Below the pieces are notes generated by a model. The model saw only the letters and a list, made by a program, of their open reading frames with translations. It ran no database searches and was not told the origin of the DNA. Made by a program: the position numbers and the translations under genes. From Hofstenia miamia (taxonomy: Eukaryota > Xenacoelomorpha > Acoela): a stretch of 49,158 nt of DNA. Positions 1 to 9,989 of the stretch are shown here, one piece after another; the stretch's first letter is position 1; each line of letters begins with the position of its first letter. The stretch covers positions 1,185,974 to 1,235,131 of the forward strand of contig SCFE01000036.1 of the NCBI GenBank assembly GCA_004352715.1, in the 5' to 3' direction.

Positions 1-960
1 ATTGTTTCACAGAAAGTACATGTGGTTAAAAAATGATATATTTATTAGTCTTTACATAATAAACATTTGTTTGCTTCCCTAAATAGTATTAAACATTTAT
101 GAGATGTCAACTAAAAGAACAATATCTCACAACAAATAAATACCTCGGCTTGACACAAAGTGCATTAANTTTCAAACGCTCATGAGATGCAGAATTCTGA
201 GAAAATTAGATAATAACACACATATTGTATAAACCTTAAAAAAAGGATATAAAAATCGTTGCGAATATTATTCCTAACATGTGCATTTATGTATTGATCT
301 ACAAAGTGGAAAATGAAATTCCAAATTTCTAAACTAAAAACAAAACGCTTTCAATGCTATACACAGCTTTACAATGTTAAAAGCCTGAATATTCGCAGTT
401 TTCTTCAGTCAATGAGTAAATTTTGATAATCGCAAATGAATACATAACACCATTTCAAAAACGAATCAATTAGATGTCATGAAACTCACAAAATATTTTT
501 ATTACGAAAAGACTAACACATTTTCATAAAAAACTACATTAACGCAAAAATGATTAAATTGAACACATACTCGTACACAGTTTGCAAAATAGCATTAAGC
601 GCTCATAAAATTGAAAAATGATTATGGTTATTAAAGTAATTCTACAAAATATATAACTTAAAGTGAAGGAAAGCAAAATTTTTAAATTGAAGATGAATAT
701 CAATGCTATATAAAATAAATTTAAGCATACGTATAGTACTTAAAACAATTAATAATTAATATATACTTGTAATTGTTTATGAGATTATAAAAACACAACA
801 GCAATCGTTAAATGAGTTAAACTACATTTTGTATATTAGGTGTCAAAACAACTTTGGAACATTTTCTAAATATAGAAATAAATAGCTTAAATTACTATTA
901 TCAGAAGCAGAAAAAATGAAATAAAAACTTCTTCAAGGCTATTTACTCATTGTATTCAAA
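1..960. other. AT-rich stretch without a recognisable gene
   Basis: No open frame here has coding character and no splice-framed exon of the downstream TDP1 gene could be found on either strand. There is a single N at 169. The stretch directly continues the inverted repeat R1 (961-1690), so part of it may belong to the same duplicated segment, whose other copy runs into the gap at 20384. Confidence 0.5.
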
Positions 961-1690
961 TATTAAATATATATCTCGCAATATGCAATTAGGAAAACCG
1001 GATTTTAACTCAATTTCCCATTAAACGTTTTAAAATCATATAGAGATTGAGAATTTTTAATAATAAATCAAAATGTGTGAAATTATAATTTGTAATGTTT
1101 TAAGTTTTGTTTTTGGATTTATTTTCTCTATGATGCTTTCAGAATGATGTGTGATTAGAAGCAATTCCCCTTTATAAAATATATTTTCATTAAGTCTAAT
1201 ACAAATTTTTGTAGGCAAAGATATTAAATGTGTGAAATTTTTATAGTAATTCGTAATCACATGAAACAAAATTTGTAATATTAACTTATTAAAATGCAAA
1301 AATGACTTACATTGTTGAATAAAGTCAGCCGTCACCACTTGAATTGTTGTAAAAACTGAATAATGTGTCAAAATGAAGACATCTTTTCGTCATAGTCAAT
1401 GAACAAAATGCTAATTTTACTTATTGTATATTGAGATTTTGTTTCTGTATTTTGAAACATTAATGGTTTTTTTATATGTGTTTTATTTAATATCACGAAT
1501 AATACCCATTTTAAGGTATTCTACAAATTACATTATATAGTTGAATGATGAACTTTACTATTTATTGAAAAGATTACACAATATATAGAATAAACTTCAA
1601 TAAACACATTAAATACTGTAGCAAAAAGCTTATAAATGAAAGTTATCTATGAATGTAGCGACGAACTTTGCAGAGAAACATTTTTATATT
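961..1690 (-). repeat. Dispersed repeat R1, inverted copy
   Basis: Reverse-complement match to 19233-20383. Shared landmarks include the text around 990-1010 (lattaggaaaacc-type, matching 20340-20365), the ACATCTTTTCGTCATAG block at 1379-1395 (matching 19645-19662), and GAGAAACATTTT near 1673 (matching 19238-19249). On the - strand it contains a short open segment whose translation includes YSVFT and DFIQQC, followed by a GTAAGT donor-like sequence. The same segment recurs at 19673-19728 and, more diverged, at 21660-21715. The family is not recognised. It is more likely a duplicated piece of a gene region than a classical transposon, since no terminal repeats were seen. Confidence 0.65.
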
Positions 1691-2298
1691 AATAAAAATG
1701 AATAATCGTGATAAATAATTTAACGCAAAATTTTATAAGTGAAATTTATATGCAGGCACAAGTTCCATCATTAATACAAAATGATGATGAAAAGTTACTT
1801 TTTTATTCTCTCAAGCTAGTACATCAATTTTAAAAAGATTTATTTCATTTAAGTGAAGTCAGCTATTTTTAAAAATAAATGGAAAATTTGTAAAGACGCT
1901 CATGTTAAGACTTTTATTAGATGTTTATGAAAGCTATATGTATATATGGATAAAAAATACCTTTTGTATATATACATACAATATAAGTTTTGTTAAATAT
2001 AGAACAATTTCTGGGTAATAACAAGAATTTATGAAATTTTATACTATTGCTATTATTTAGTGTACATAACAAGTTCATCAACAAAAAATGTACGATCATT
2101 TCAATATACTAGTCCTTTCAATGGTCTAAAACTACAAATGTACACTTTAAAATTATTTATAGTTTGGTTATATAATGTATGAATATTCACAACATGTATG
2201 CAAACGCTTTTTGCTGAAATTGCAAAAGCAATTTTCAGCAAAAATTTTTTTTGTGACAGATTACGTTCGCTAGTGAAAAAGACAATTTTGGGAAATTA
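1691..2298. other. No gene seen
   Basis: AT-rich sequence between repeat R1 and the Penelope-like relic. A small - strand open frame at 1917-2099 is hydrophobic low-complexity sequence without homology that I can recognise. Confidence 0.5.
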
Positions 2299-2542
2299 AG
2301 AAGACTACATTTAAAAATACAAAAAGATCAATTACGTATAAACTTCATTAAAGAATGTATTTCATTAAAATTAGTCCCAAAGTTTCTTTCAATATCAATA
2401 CCACAACATTTGAAATCATAAGAAGACTACATTTAAAAATACAAAAAGATCAATTACGTATAAACTTCATTAAAGAATGTATTTCATTAAAATTAGTCCC
2501 AAAGTTTCTTTCAATATCAATACCACAACATTTGAAATCATA
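2299..2542 (+). repeat. 122-bp tandem duplication inside the Penelope-like relic
   Basis: Two near-identical units start at 2299 and 2421 with AGAAGACTACATTTAAAAAT; a third partial unit starts at 2543 (AGAAGAACATTTC). The period is 122 bp, not a multiple of three, so the duplication shifts the reading frame. Each unit encodes a piece reading INFIKECISLKLVPKFL, which resembles the N-terminal region of Penelope-like proteins. The two units are almost identical, which points to a fairly recent duplication. Confidence 0.85.
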
Positions 2543-3640
2543 AGAAGAACATTTCAAGAAAGGTCTATTGAAATCTTTAAGGTCTATTCTAAAAGATTTT
2601 ATTAAACAATCTAAGAAAAACAAATTAAGCATTGAAGAAATCATAAGAGAGACTCCTAATAAGATACTATTTCTGAAAATTTTTAAAATTCTGAATATAG
2701 AACAATCAGTGATATCCAAAACAAGCATGAAAACAAAATTGAATTACTAACAAAGAGACAAAGAGATATAAATAACTTTAAAGTAAAGGATAAACTTATC
2801 AAGTAAAAAATTATCACATGATCAACATGATGCTCTTTCTTATTGAATGAAAATGAGTTGGCCTTCACTCTTTAACATGGATGAAGCACAAACTCAAACT
2901 TAATCGATGTTCTCTTCTTTAATATCTGCTGAACAACCAAGGAATACATTATATAACGAAATAAAATCAATTGCATCATGTTTAAAACAACCGAAAATTC
3001 CCAAGAAAATAAAAGCTCTTACTAATGCACTCAAGGAACTTAGAACTAATAAATCATTGTATGTAGCAAAGTTTGACAGAGGCAATGAAATCTTAGTAAC
3101 TGATTCAAGCAAATATATTAAAAACATGAAAGAAATTCTTGATGCTAAAAAAATTCAAATTATTATTAAAAAATAATATTTGTATTCGTCAAGAAGAAGT
3201 CTTTAACAAAAAACTATTAAAACTAAAAAATAATAAGGACATTTCAAAAGAGATTTAGAAGGAAATTCATAGTATAGGAAGTAAACCTTCTAGATTATAT
3301 GGATTATCAAAAGTTCATAAAAATGCTAAAGATCCTCTATTTAGGCCTGTATTGTCAATGATAAAATCATACATTTCCAAATTATCAAAATGGCTCGATA
3401 AAATTTTTAAGCCATTCATGCCAATGAAGTACAATTTAGTAAATACTTTGAAATTCTTTGAAAAAACTAAAGACTGCTTTCAAGATCAACAACAAAAAAC
3501 ACCAATTATGGCTAGTTTTGATGTTAAATCGTTATTCACGAATATACCTGTTGAAAAAACAATTAATCTAGTTTCTTGGCGAGCTTGTTCGAACATCACA
3601 AATTTCAGCATCACCAAAACACAACATTAATTAGCATTCC
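2299..3640 (+). pseudogene. Penelope-like element, broken reverse transcriptase
   Basis: This is a relic of a Penelope-like retroelement, a class that copies itself with a reverse transcriptase (RT) of its own lineage. Conceptual translation in shifting frames shows an N-terminal region (INFIKECISLKLVPKFL and downstream lysine-rich helices, 2330-2750), then a block with LKELRTNKSLYVAKFDRGNE (about 3020-3090), then RLYGLSKVHK (about 3290-3320), matching the LxGLPKxHK motif of this class, followed by a degraded RPI motif. Last comes ASFDVKSLFTNIPVEKT (about 3510-3560), the RT motif containing the first catalytic aspartate. Homology stops soon after, so the rest of the RT and the GIY-YIG endonuclease are absent. 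Several stops and frameshifts plus the 122-bp duplication make it non-functional. It lies just 5' of a TDP1 exon, in the same orientation. Confidence 0.8.
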
Positions 3641-3833
3641 CAATATTGGTCGAATCTGCACCAATTGTTGAAAAAAATATTTGCTTGAACTTAGTCGCAA
3701 TTGAAAATGAATTTGTACAAATTTTCTCTTACAATTTTGAAAGTAATATCATATTAATAATGTGCATCAGCCTCATCCAACTTTACTGAATCTGTTATTG
3801 ATTTAAAGCTATTGATGTTATTCACAAATTTAG

Positions 3834-4036
3834 AGACATGATTTTTCTTCTGTTAATGTGAATCTTGTCTGTTCTGTGCCTGGAAAACACACTGGGTCTG
3901 ATTTCGATGAGTGGGGACATCTAAGTCTGCGGAAACTTTTAAAAGTTGTTCCTCCGAGTGAATATATTGTTGGTCAATTTTCAAGCATTGGATCACTTGG
4001 ATCAGCCGGTTGGATGACGCAGGAATTTTTAAAAAG
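3834..4036 (+). CDS. TDP1: TDP1, internal exon (tyrosyl-DNA phosphodiesterase 1)
   Basis: First visible exon of the 3' half of TDP1, the nuclear enzyme that hydrolyses the 3'-phosphotyrosyl bond left by stalled topoisomerase I. The acceptor is AAATTTAG at 3826-3833 and the donor AG|GTATCG at 4037. The exon reads HDFSSVNVNLVCSVPGKH, then WGHLSLRKLLK, then VGQFSSIGSLGSAGW. These blocks match the conserved SVPG, WGH, LKKLL and GQFSSxGSLG blocks of the family. It ends in phase 2 (AG), and the next exon supplies the C, giving an in-frame serine. The start lies upstream and was not found in this window. A Penelope-like relic sits within 200 bp upstream in the preceding intron. Identification rests on remembered family blocks and the consistent splice phases across three exons. 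Confidence 0.9.
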
Positions 4037-5334
4037 GTATCGATATATTTCAATTACCAAGTGTATTATTATTTTTTCAAATAGATTGCGTTTTCAAACA
4101 TTTGAAGTTCGAAAGTAATTTTTGCTGTTAATTTTGTTGCATTCGACCTTCAAAAGTTGATGATAGTTGAGGTTTTTTGATATTGTAGACGAAAATGTTG
4201 GCATAGAAATTTACATGTCTAATTGCTGATTGGCTTACTTCTTAAAGAATTTTCCAAAACTTTAAATCAATTAAAAATATAATTCAATGCAAAACTAAAA
4301 TTTATTTTGTATCTGTTACGCAGTAAATACGTTGCTTGAAGAAAATGAATTTGCTTTACAAAATTGGATTAATTTTGTTAACCCTAATCCGCACATGTGC
4401 ACGTTAAAAAGAAAATACGATTTTCTTCGTGCCTAAGCATTTTAAAATTAGGGGATAATGACAGATCTATTGGTAAATAGGCTACAATGTAATGGAGAAT
4501 ATTTTTGCTAAGGAATATGGGTGTGCTTAAAAGTGAAAACCCTATTTTTTAAAACAATTTATATCCTCTCCTTACATAAGGTTAAGATAATTAGGATGTC
4601 TTAAGTTTGTAAGAATAACAAGTAACCTGTTGTGGGATCGCGACCTGAGCGGATTTTAAAACGCAAGTAAAAGAAGTGACATTCCATTTTGCATACTTTT
4701 TTGTTTCGAGCTATGAGCGTTGAAATTTGTTCAAGAAATTATAATTTAAAATACGAATCGCTTATTATTGCAATTTCTCAATTATAACAATACAGTTGTT
4801 ATTCCAATAGTATGGGTAATTATACCAGTTGTGGATTTGAGTTTTTTAACATACATTATTTTGATACAATTACCATTTTTATTGTTCCATTTCGTTTCCC
4901 TTGTTCAAAATATATATAAAAATCGTGGATTGCTAATTTAATGGTAAGAATCACTTGATTATGCTTCATAATTCGAGTAGACCGAATATGATATCAAACG
5001 TTATTTATTATAAATCTTTCTTAGGAATGTAGTTTTATAGAGTTTTCCGCTGATATTTTACAATCTGCTGTAAATTTTTGAACTAATGTGGTACGAAAGC
5101 ATTGCAAGAAAAATTCCGGGCCTACTGTAATAACACTACCCAGGCAAATACACTAACAAATAAGTAATCATAACCAATTTAGAGTTCTTCCGATAAGACT
5201 TAGATAGGTAATGCGGGGTAGGTATTTACTCTACTTCTTTCTTCAATTGTATATTCCATTCACTACTAACTAGATGATTCAACTATACAATTGTAACCAC
5301 GTATTATTTGGATACGGCTTGGTGAACTCCAAAG

Positions 5335-5460
5335 ATTAGAAGAAGGTAATGGGCGCACTTGCCCGGAGCTGAGCATTCACGACAGGCTCACCGGAAGCCA
5401 TCAACACCTTCGTGATTCCAATTGGCGTGATTTCCATACACTGCTACCTCAGCTCATACT
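5335..5460. other. GC-richer patch of unknown nature
   Basis: Around 5345-5430 the sequence is visibly richer in G and C than its surroundings (for example GGGCGCACTTGCCCGGAGC). On the - strand it holds an open stretch of about 33 codons starting at an ATG and reading MEITPIGITKVLMASGEP near its start, ended by a stop near 5338. I recognise neither a protein nor an RNA family. It could be a retroposed transcript fragment, a SINE body or an unannotated RNA. Confidence 0.3.
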
Positions 5461-6779
5461 CAAAGATTATATTTGTTATGTGTGCCTTAACTATAGTGAA
5501 TAATAAATGAATGTCACTAATCGACCTAATCCTCAGTCTCAACGACTACACAAACTAGATTATATATGTGTATAGCAAAGTATCAACACTAGCTGCTTAA
5601 CAAGAAAAGTTGTATAACCTAAGTGATAGAGTTGCACGAGCAGCTTCCTACATATAGATAAAATAAGTAACGATCTAAAAACTACTATAAACTAAGGACA
5701 GGTTAAAATAGCACAACGCTAGCTACTAACTACGAATACATTTAAGGTAAGATATAATACAGCTACATTATTGGTTTCATTATTCTGAGGTTAAATTTAG
5801 ATCTAAAATAAGGTTAATATAATTAGTGTTCGCCTATTGTGAGTTTGTTACTGCATGTAAAGTGCACGAGCGATAGCAAGCTAAGCAGGAATTAAAATCC
5901 CCTACACTTACACGTAACCTAACTGCAGTGCAAACATCGAAAGCAATACCCATTGATAATTCCTTCGCTAAATTGCGATCAGTTATTGCATGCAGAGACT
6001 GCTTAGCTTCGCGTCATAATTAAAAGTAATACGATAAATAAAGATGAACTACTACAAGCTTAAATTCCATCACTCTGTTCGCACGTAGTTGCTTTTTATG
6101 TAAAATTGTACAAAACATATTTACTGTTGAACCATAAGACAAGTACCAGTCATTTAATAGCTAATTTAGATTCCCACGCATAAAAAGTTCTGCGTTTACG
6201 TGTGCTTGCAGAAATTAGTGCAGGCGTATTGTCTACACTTAATTTGTTAAACAATTGTTACGACTGATACTCGCCTAATTTATAAATGCCAAATTAACAA
6301 ATGTATAATTCTTAGAACTTCGATAAATATTAATTTGAGTTTTTCTTCTTTTTCTTTTATCTTTTTTCGGAGTTGTAGGGATGATACTACACTACTAATT
6401 CAGTAAGCAATAGAGGGATGCTGCCAACACCTTATCTTTTTAGTGTATGACCAAGAATAATCTCAATATCATTTGCGTTGGTTTTTGTGAAATATTACTA
6501 CTTTTTCTTAGAAATTGTTTGAGATTTTTAAAATGAATTATTAGAATTATATGTTGGAAACGATCACTGCATAATTATGCATAGAAAAATCTTTCAAAAT
6601 GCATATAAAAATGTACTTGAAAACATATTTTTCATCAAGTTTACTTTATTTACTATTTGATAGTTTTAATTTCAATACACATCGCTGCTTTCTAAGAGAT
6701 TGTGTTTAAAAATCTATTTCAATACGAACGTTTTATTTAATACTATTATGTACAAAATTTGACAAATCCACGTCGTGTG

Positions 6780-6890
6780 CATTTGTTAGAGCAGCAATTA
6801 TAATTGTAAAAACATCGAACTCGGGACCCTCGGCATTCGGTGACTTCCACAGTGTCAGCGTTGACTTGAGCTAGACGAATTGCAGCACAT
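6780..6890 (-). repeat. tRNA-like sequence, probable SINE head remnant
   Basis: On the - strand a box-A-like TAGCTCAAGTCAACG (6859-6873) is followed by CGCTGACACTGTGGAAG and then a box-B-like GAGTTCGATG (6813-6822). The start-to-start distance is about 51 nt, close to the internal promoter spacing of tRNA-derived elements. The cloverleaf is degraded and there is no CCA-compatible acceptor stem, so it is not a functional tRNA gene. The GCTGACxxxGTGGAAG text is typical of tRNA-derived SINE heads. No poly-A tail or target duplication was identified. Confidence 0.5.
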
Positions 6891-6948
6891 AAAGTGAAGA
6901 ATTTTGTAAAGTTCATTCTAAATAATTATGTAATGGCATTATCTATCC

Positions 6949-6951
<3 letters not shown>

Positions 6952-6983
<32 letters not shown>
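6952..6983. repeat. (AT)n microsatellite
   Basis: Uninterrupted TA/AT dinucleotide run of about 32 bp. It has no gene context beyond the TDP1 intron. Confidence 0.95.
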
Positions 6984-6986
<3 letters not shown>

Positions 6987-7233
6987 GGTAAGTGGAAAAT
7001 AACCGTTACAAAATTGAAATTAATTACTATAAGCGTTTCACAACTATACGTTGCTCGCCAATAGGGTAATTTGAATTATTAAATTTGTGCTATAATAGTT
7101 TTGAATTTTTTAATTATTAATTAATTAAAGAATTTCGCTTAACATTGAACTATTTAGTTAAAGATCTTCTTTGAAACGTATTATTAATTTTCATTAATGA
7201 GTCAATTTCAATAAACCTTTGAGATCTTTATTT

Positions 7234-7340
7234 TGAGTTCAATATGAACTCACCCGAGATAATTAGCAATATGACGATCACGAAGAAATATTGCGCGTTC
7301 GATTTGCTTGTGATCATCACATCGCTAATTATCTCGGGTG
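7234..7340. repeat. Perfect 17-bp inverted repeat with inner stem (hairpin)
   Basis: CACCCGAGATAATTAGC (7251-7267) pairs perfectly with GCTAATTATCTCGGGTG (7324-7340). Inside it, after a 4/4 internal loop, TGACGATCAC (7272-7281) pairs with GTGATCATCA (7310-7319) at 9 of 10 positions, leaving a loop of 28 nt. Immediately 5' is a separate small palindrome GAGTTCAATATGAACTC (7234-7250). The hairpin of about 90 nt has the size of a miRNA precursor, but it could equally be a tiny inverted-repeat element. Confidence 0.75.
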
Positions 7341-7830
7341 GTTAGACGTGCAATTCTTTCAAATATGGCAGATCACTTTTGAACCAATCACTAGTCTAAC
7401 CGTGGTCTTAATTTCGTTCATCAATGGTTCATATTCTATATTGTATGTTTAGTAGTAAGAAATACATGTATTTTTAGTATTTATTACCAATAAATTTAAA
7501 TAAAATATATCTTCACTATCCCTACTCTTTTATGTAGTTTAAGATTGATCAATGCCATGCTTTCTGCATTAAATGAAAAATATTTCGTTAACTAGATCTG
7601 GAACCTGAATAATTTATTGTATAATATAATTCTACTAGTGCTTGAATGTACATCGAAAAAACTGAAACCTAACCTAGAAAAAAATAAAAAACCGTGTTTC
7701 GGGTTTTACAGGAATTCCTTTCTTAAGTATTAATAACAGCTGATGGAACAGGGGGGGGGAATAATCTATAATGTTACTTCCAAAAACTATGAAACGCCAA
7801 AATGCTTCTCAGGTTGAAGCTTAAGGTTAA

Positions 7831-8649
7831 GGTGGAAAGCCCCTAGTATGAGAAAATTTTAAAAACAATAAAAAATAACTGGTTTTTTAAGTTACTAAAT
7901 GAGGAAAATGTATAATTTGTAAATTCATATATTTTTTCAAGTATCATAAAATTTGCCCAGCAACTAAAATTACCGTTTTGTTGCAATGGAAAAAGTATTT
8001 CGCAGGTCAATTTATAGCTACTTTTACGTTACCTACGTTTAATAAATTATGTCAAACCTTATTTCATTAAACCCTAAGCTTTGATTTAAATTTAAAAGTT
8101 TAACACAATATCCTAAAATATTGAATACATATACTCTAAATAGAAATTATACATAAAAAACTAGAAATTTGGAGAAAACTTTAGACAATGCTAAAAATCA
8201 AATTTTCATCAATAAATATTTTCCAATCACAGATAGGATTGAGTTGAAGAAAATTGGAAAGTTTCAAGTTGTTCCGACAAGCGGTTCCAAAAATGTGAAC
8301 TGACCCACAGTTAACTATTGCAAATTTAAAAAATAGAAAAAGATAAATGTAATTAATAATATTTGTAAATAAAATTTGTAACATTGAAAAGCGTTTAGTC
8401 GGATTTACGACTTGATTCCCATGAGTGAAGACAACGATACATAGTGTCGTATTTTCCATTTAACTTTCCTAATTGGAGAATTGAAAAAATCAATTTGAAA
8501 CCAACCATTCTTCTGAAACTATTAAAGCTACTAAAAAACAAAGCATATGCTGAATCTAAGATAAACTGGAATTTTATATAAAGTATGATATTTTTAAAAA
8601 TGTCATTTTTTGGTTTTTCACAAAAACATTTTATTAAGGGTTTTCCACC
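7831..8649. mobile_element. TTAA-flanked non-autonomous DNA transposon
   Basis: TTAA at 7827-7830 and 8650-8653 flank inverted ends: GGTGGAAAGCCCCTA at the left, and the reverse complement of the right end reads GGTGGAAAACCCTTA. That gives about 15 bp with two transition differences. TTAA target duplications are typical of the piggyBac superfamily, although the tip bases differ from the usual CCC. No transposase is visible inside; a - strand open frame at 8181-8459 has no recognised domain. The Tc1 element begins 44 bp beyond the right TTAA. Confidence 0.55.
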
Positions 8650-8696
8650 TTAATGATGGTTTTTGAGAAAAAACTTAATTTAGTGTTATGAAAATA

Positions 8697-8722
8697 TAGT
8701 TGGCTGCAAAAAAAATGAGACT
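8697..8722 (+). repeat. Tc1 left terminal inverted repeat
   Basis: 26 bp, perfectly complementary to 9964-9989. It starts TAGTTGGCTGC and is preceded by the TA target dinucleotide. Confidence 0.93.
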
Positions 8723-8927
8723 GAACACCTATTTTTTCACGCTTTGTGGAAACGTATTGAGACGTTTTAGAGGAAAACTATAAAAATAAAAGACAACGAG
8801 AATTTTGTGAGTTTTAAAATGGTCAAACAAAAAAGTTAATTAATTAAACTGGTACTTCGTAATTATTTGAAAACTCTTACCAAACAAATTGTTTTGCTTT
8901 GCGAAGTTTCTACTTGATTTCTTCGGA

Positions 8928-9869
8928 ATGGAAACGTTGAAACAGCTTGAAAACGCCTTTGCGACATCGCAAATTTCTCGAACAACTTATTTTCGAAAGC
9001 TGAAAAACATTCGACAAGGAGAATATTTCAAAAGAAGAAAAGGAAGTGGACGCCCTCGAAAAATTATTGGAAAATTGATTCAGAAAACAGTCGCAATTGC
9101 TCTCAAAAATCCCTATATTTCTGGGAAAAAAATTGCAAACCGACTTCAAACTGAAGCCGGCATCTCTGTGCATGAAACCACAGTTCAGAGAACGCTGAAA
9201 AAAAGTGGAGTTACAAAAATTGGCAGAAAAAATCGACTTCTGATTTCAAAAGAACATCAAGAAAAAAGATTAAATTTCGTGAAAGATTGGAAAGACTACA
9301 CTTTTGAAGATGTTTGGATAACTGATGAGTGCGTATTTCAACTGCACAGAAACAAAGTACAAGTGTGGCCGTCAAAGAAATGTCCAAGACCAACAAAAGC
9401 GGTTCCAAAGTTCGACCAAAAAATTATGGTTTGGGGAGCACTTTCCTATCGTGGGTTTTATTTGTAAATTTTAGACGGAAAAGCCACAATCGACAGTCAA
9501 AGATATTGCCAAATTATAGCTGAATTTATGCCTTATGCTGATGCTTTATATGATGACGGATGGATACTCCAACAGGACGGAGCAACCCCGCACACGTCAG
9601 CAAAGACAAAAAATTGATTTTCTGAAAATAATATCCAGTTTTTGCAATGGCCACCAAGTTCTGCTGATCTTTCTCCAATCGAAAACGTGTGGCAGATATT
9701 GAAAAATGACGTTGAGAAGAAAAATCCGAAACATATATCCGATTTAAAAGAAAAAATCCAAGAAAGTCAACACATTTTGACATCTGAAATGAAGTCCAAT
9801 TTAATGAAATTAGTTTCAGTTCGTTTGAATGAAGTTATTTCTACAGGAGGAAAACAAATTAGACTTTGA
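8928..9869 (+). pseudogene. Tc1-family transposase (DD34E), two in-frame stops
   Basis: This is the cut-and-paste transposase of the surrounding Tc1 element. From the ATG at 8928 the frame shows an N-terminal helix-turn-helix region with the GRPRK AT-hook-like motif (about residue 42), then a second DNA-binding part reading SVHETTVQRTLKKSG. The catalytic triad follows: D in ITDECVF (about 9320), D in QQDGATPHTS (about 9572-9600) and E in SPIENVW (about 9673-9693). There are 34 positions between the second D and the E, diagnostic of Tc1. A TAA at 9465-9467 and a TGA near 9616 interrupt the frame, but no frameshift is needed to read through to the stop at 9867-9869. An upstream open extension begins without an ATG, so the true N-terminus may have been lost to a shift near 8915. 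The product is presumably inactive. Confidence 0.92.
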
Positions 9870-9963
9870 TGCTTTTTACTTATAGTCCGTTAATTTATCT
9901 TTAAAATCGTACCTTTTTTGAGTTGTTACGTTCAGTAGTTCAAAAGTAATATGCCTTTTTTCT

Positions 9964-9989
9964 AGTCTCATTTTTTTTGCAGCCAACTA
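9964..9989 (-). repeat. Tc1 right terminal inverted repeat
   Basis: 26 bp, perfect inverse of 8697-8722, ending GCAGCCAACTA before the TA at 9990-9991. Confidence 0.93.

Larger units (their letters stand above)
8697..9989 (+). mobile_element. Tc1/mariner element, full length
   Basis: The element is bounded by a TA dinucleotide on each side (8695-8696 and 9990-9991). It has perfect 26-bp terminal inverted repeats at 8697-8722 and 9964-9989, beginning TAGTTGGCTGC and followed by an A8 tract. At 1,293 bp it has the usual Tc1 length, with one transposase frame between the ends. It lies in the TDP1 intron in the same orientation as the gene. The perfect ends and only two in-frame stop codons suggest a recent insertion. 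Confidence 0.93.

Noticed and set aside
1057-1371. - strand frame of 104 codons and its + strand partner at 19668-19883
   Set aside because: Most of it is intron-like AT-rich sequence after a GTAAGT. Only the short block before that donor is exon-like.
6780-6890. Functional tRNA gene
   Set aside because: Boxes A and B are recognisable, but no acceptor stem or clean cloverleaf can be folded.
8181-8459. - strand frame of 92 codons inside the TTAA-flanked element
   Set aside because: No recognised domain. A faint likeness to LINE C-termini in another frame (FWNRLSEQL) is too weak to call.
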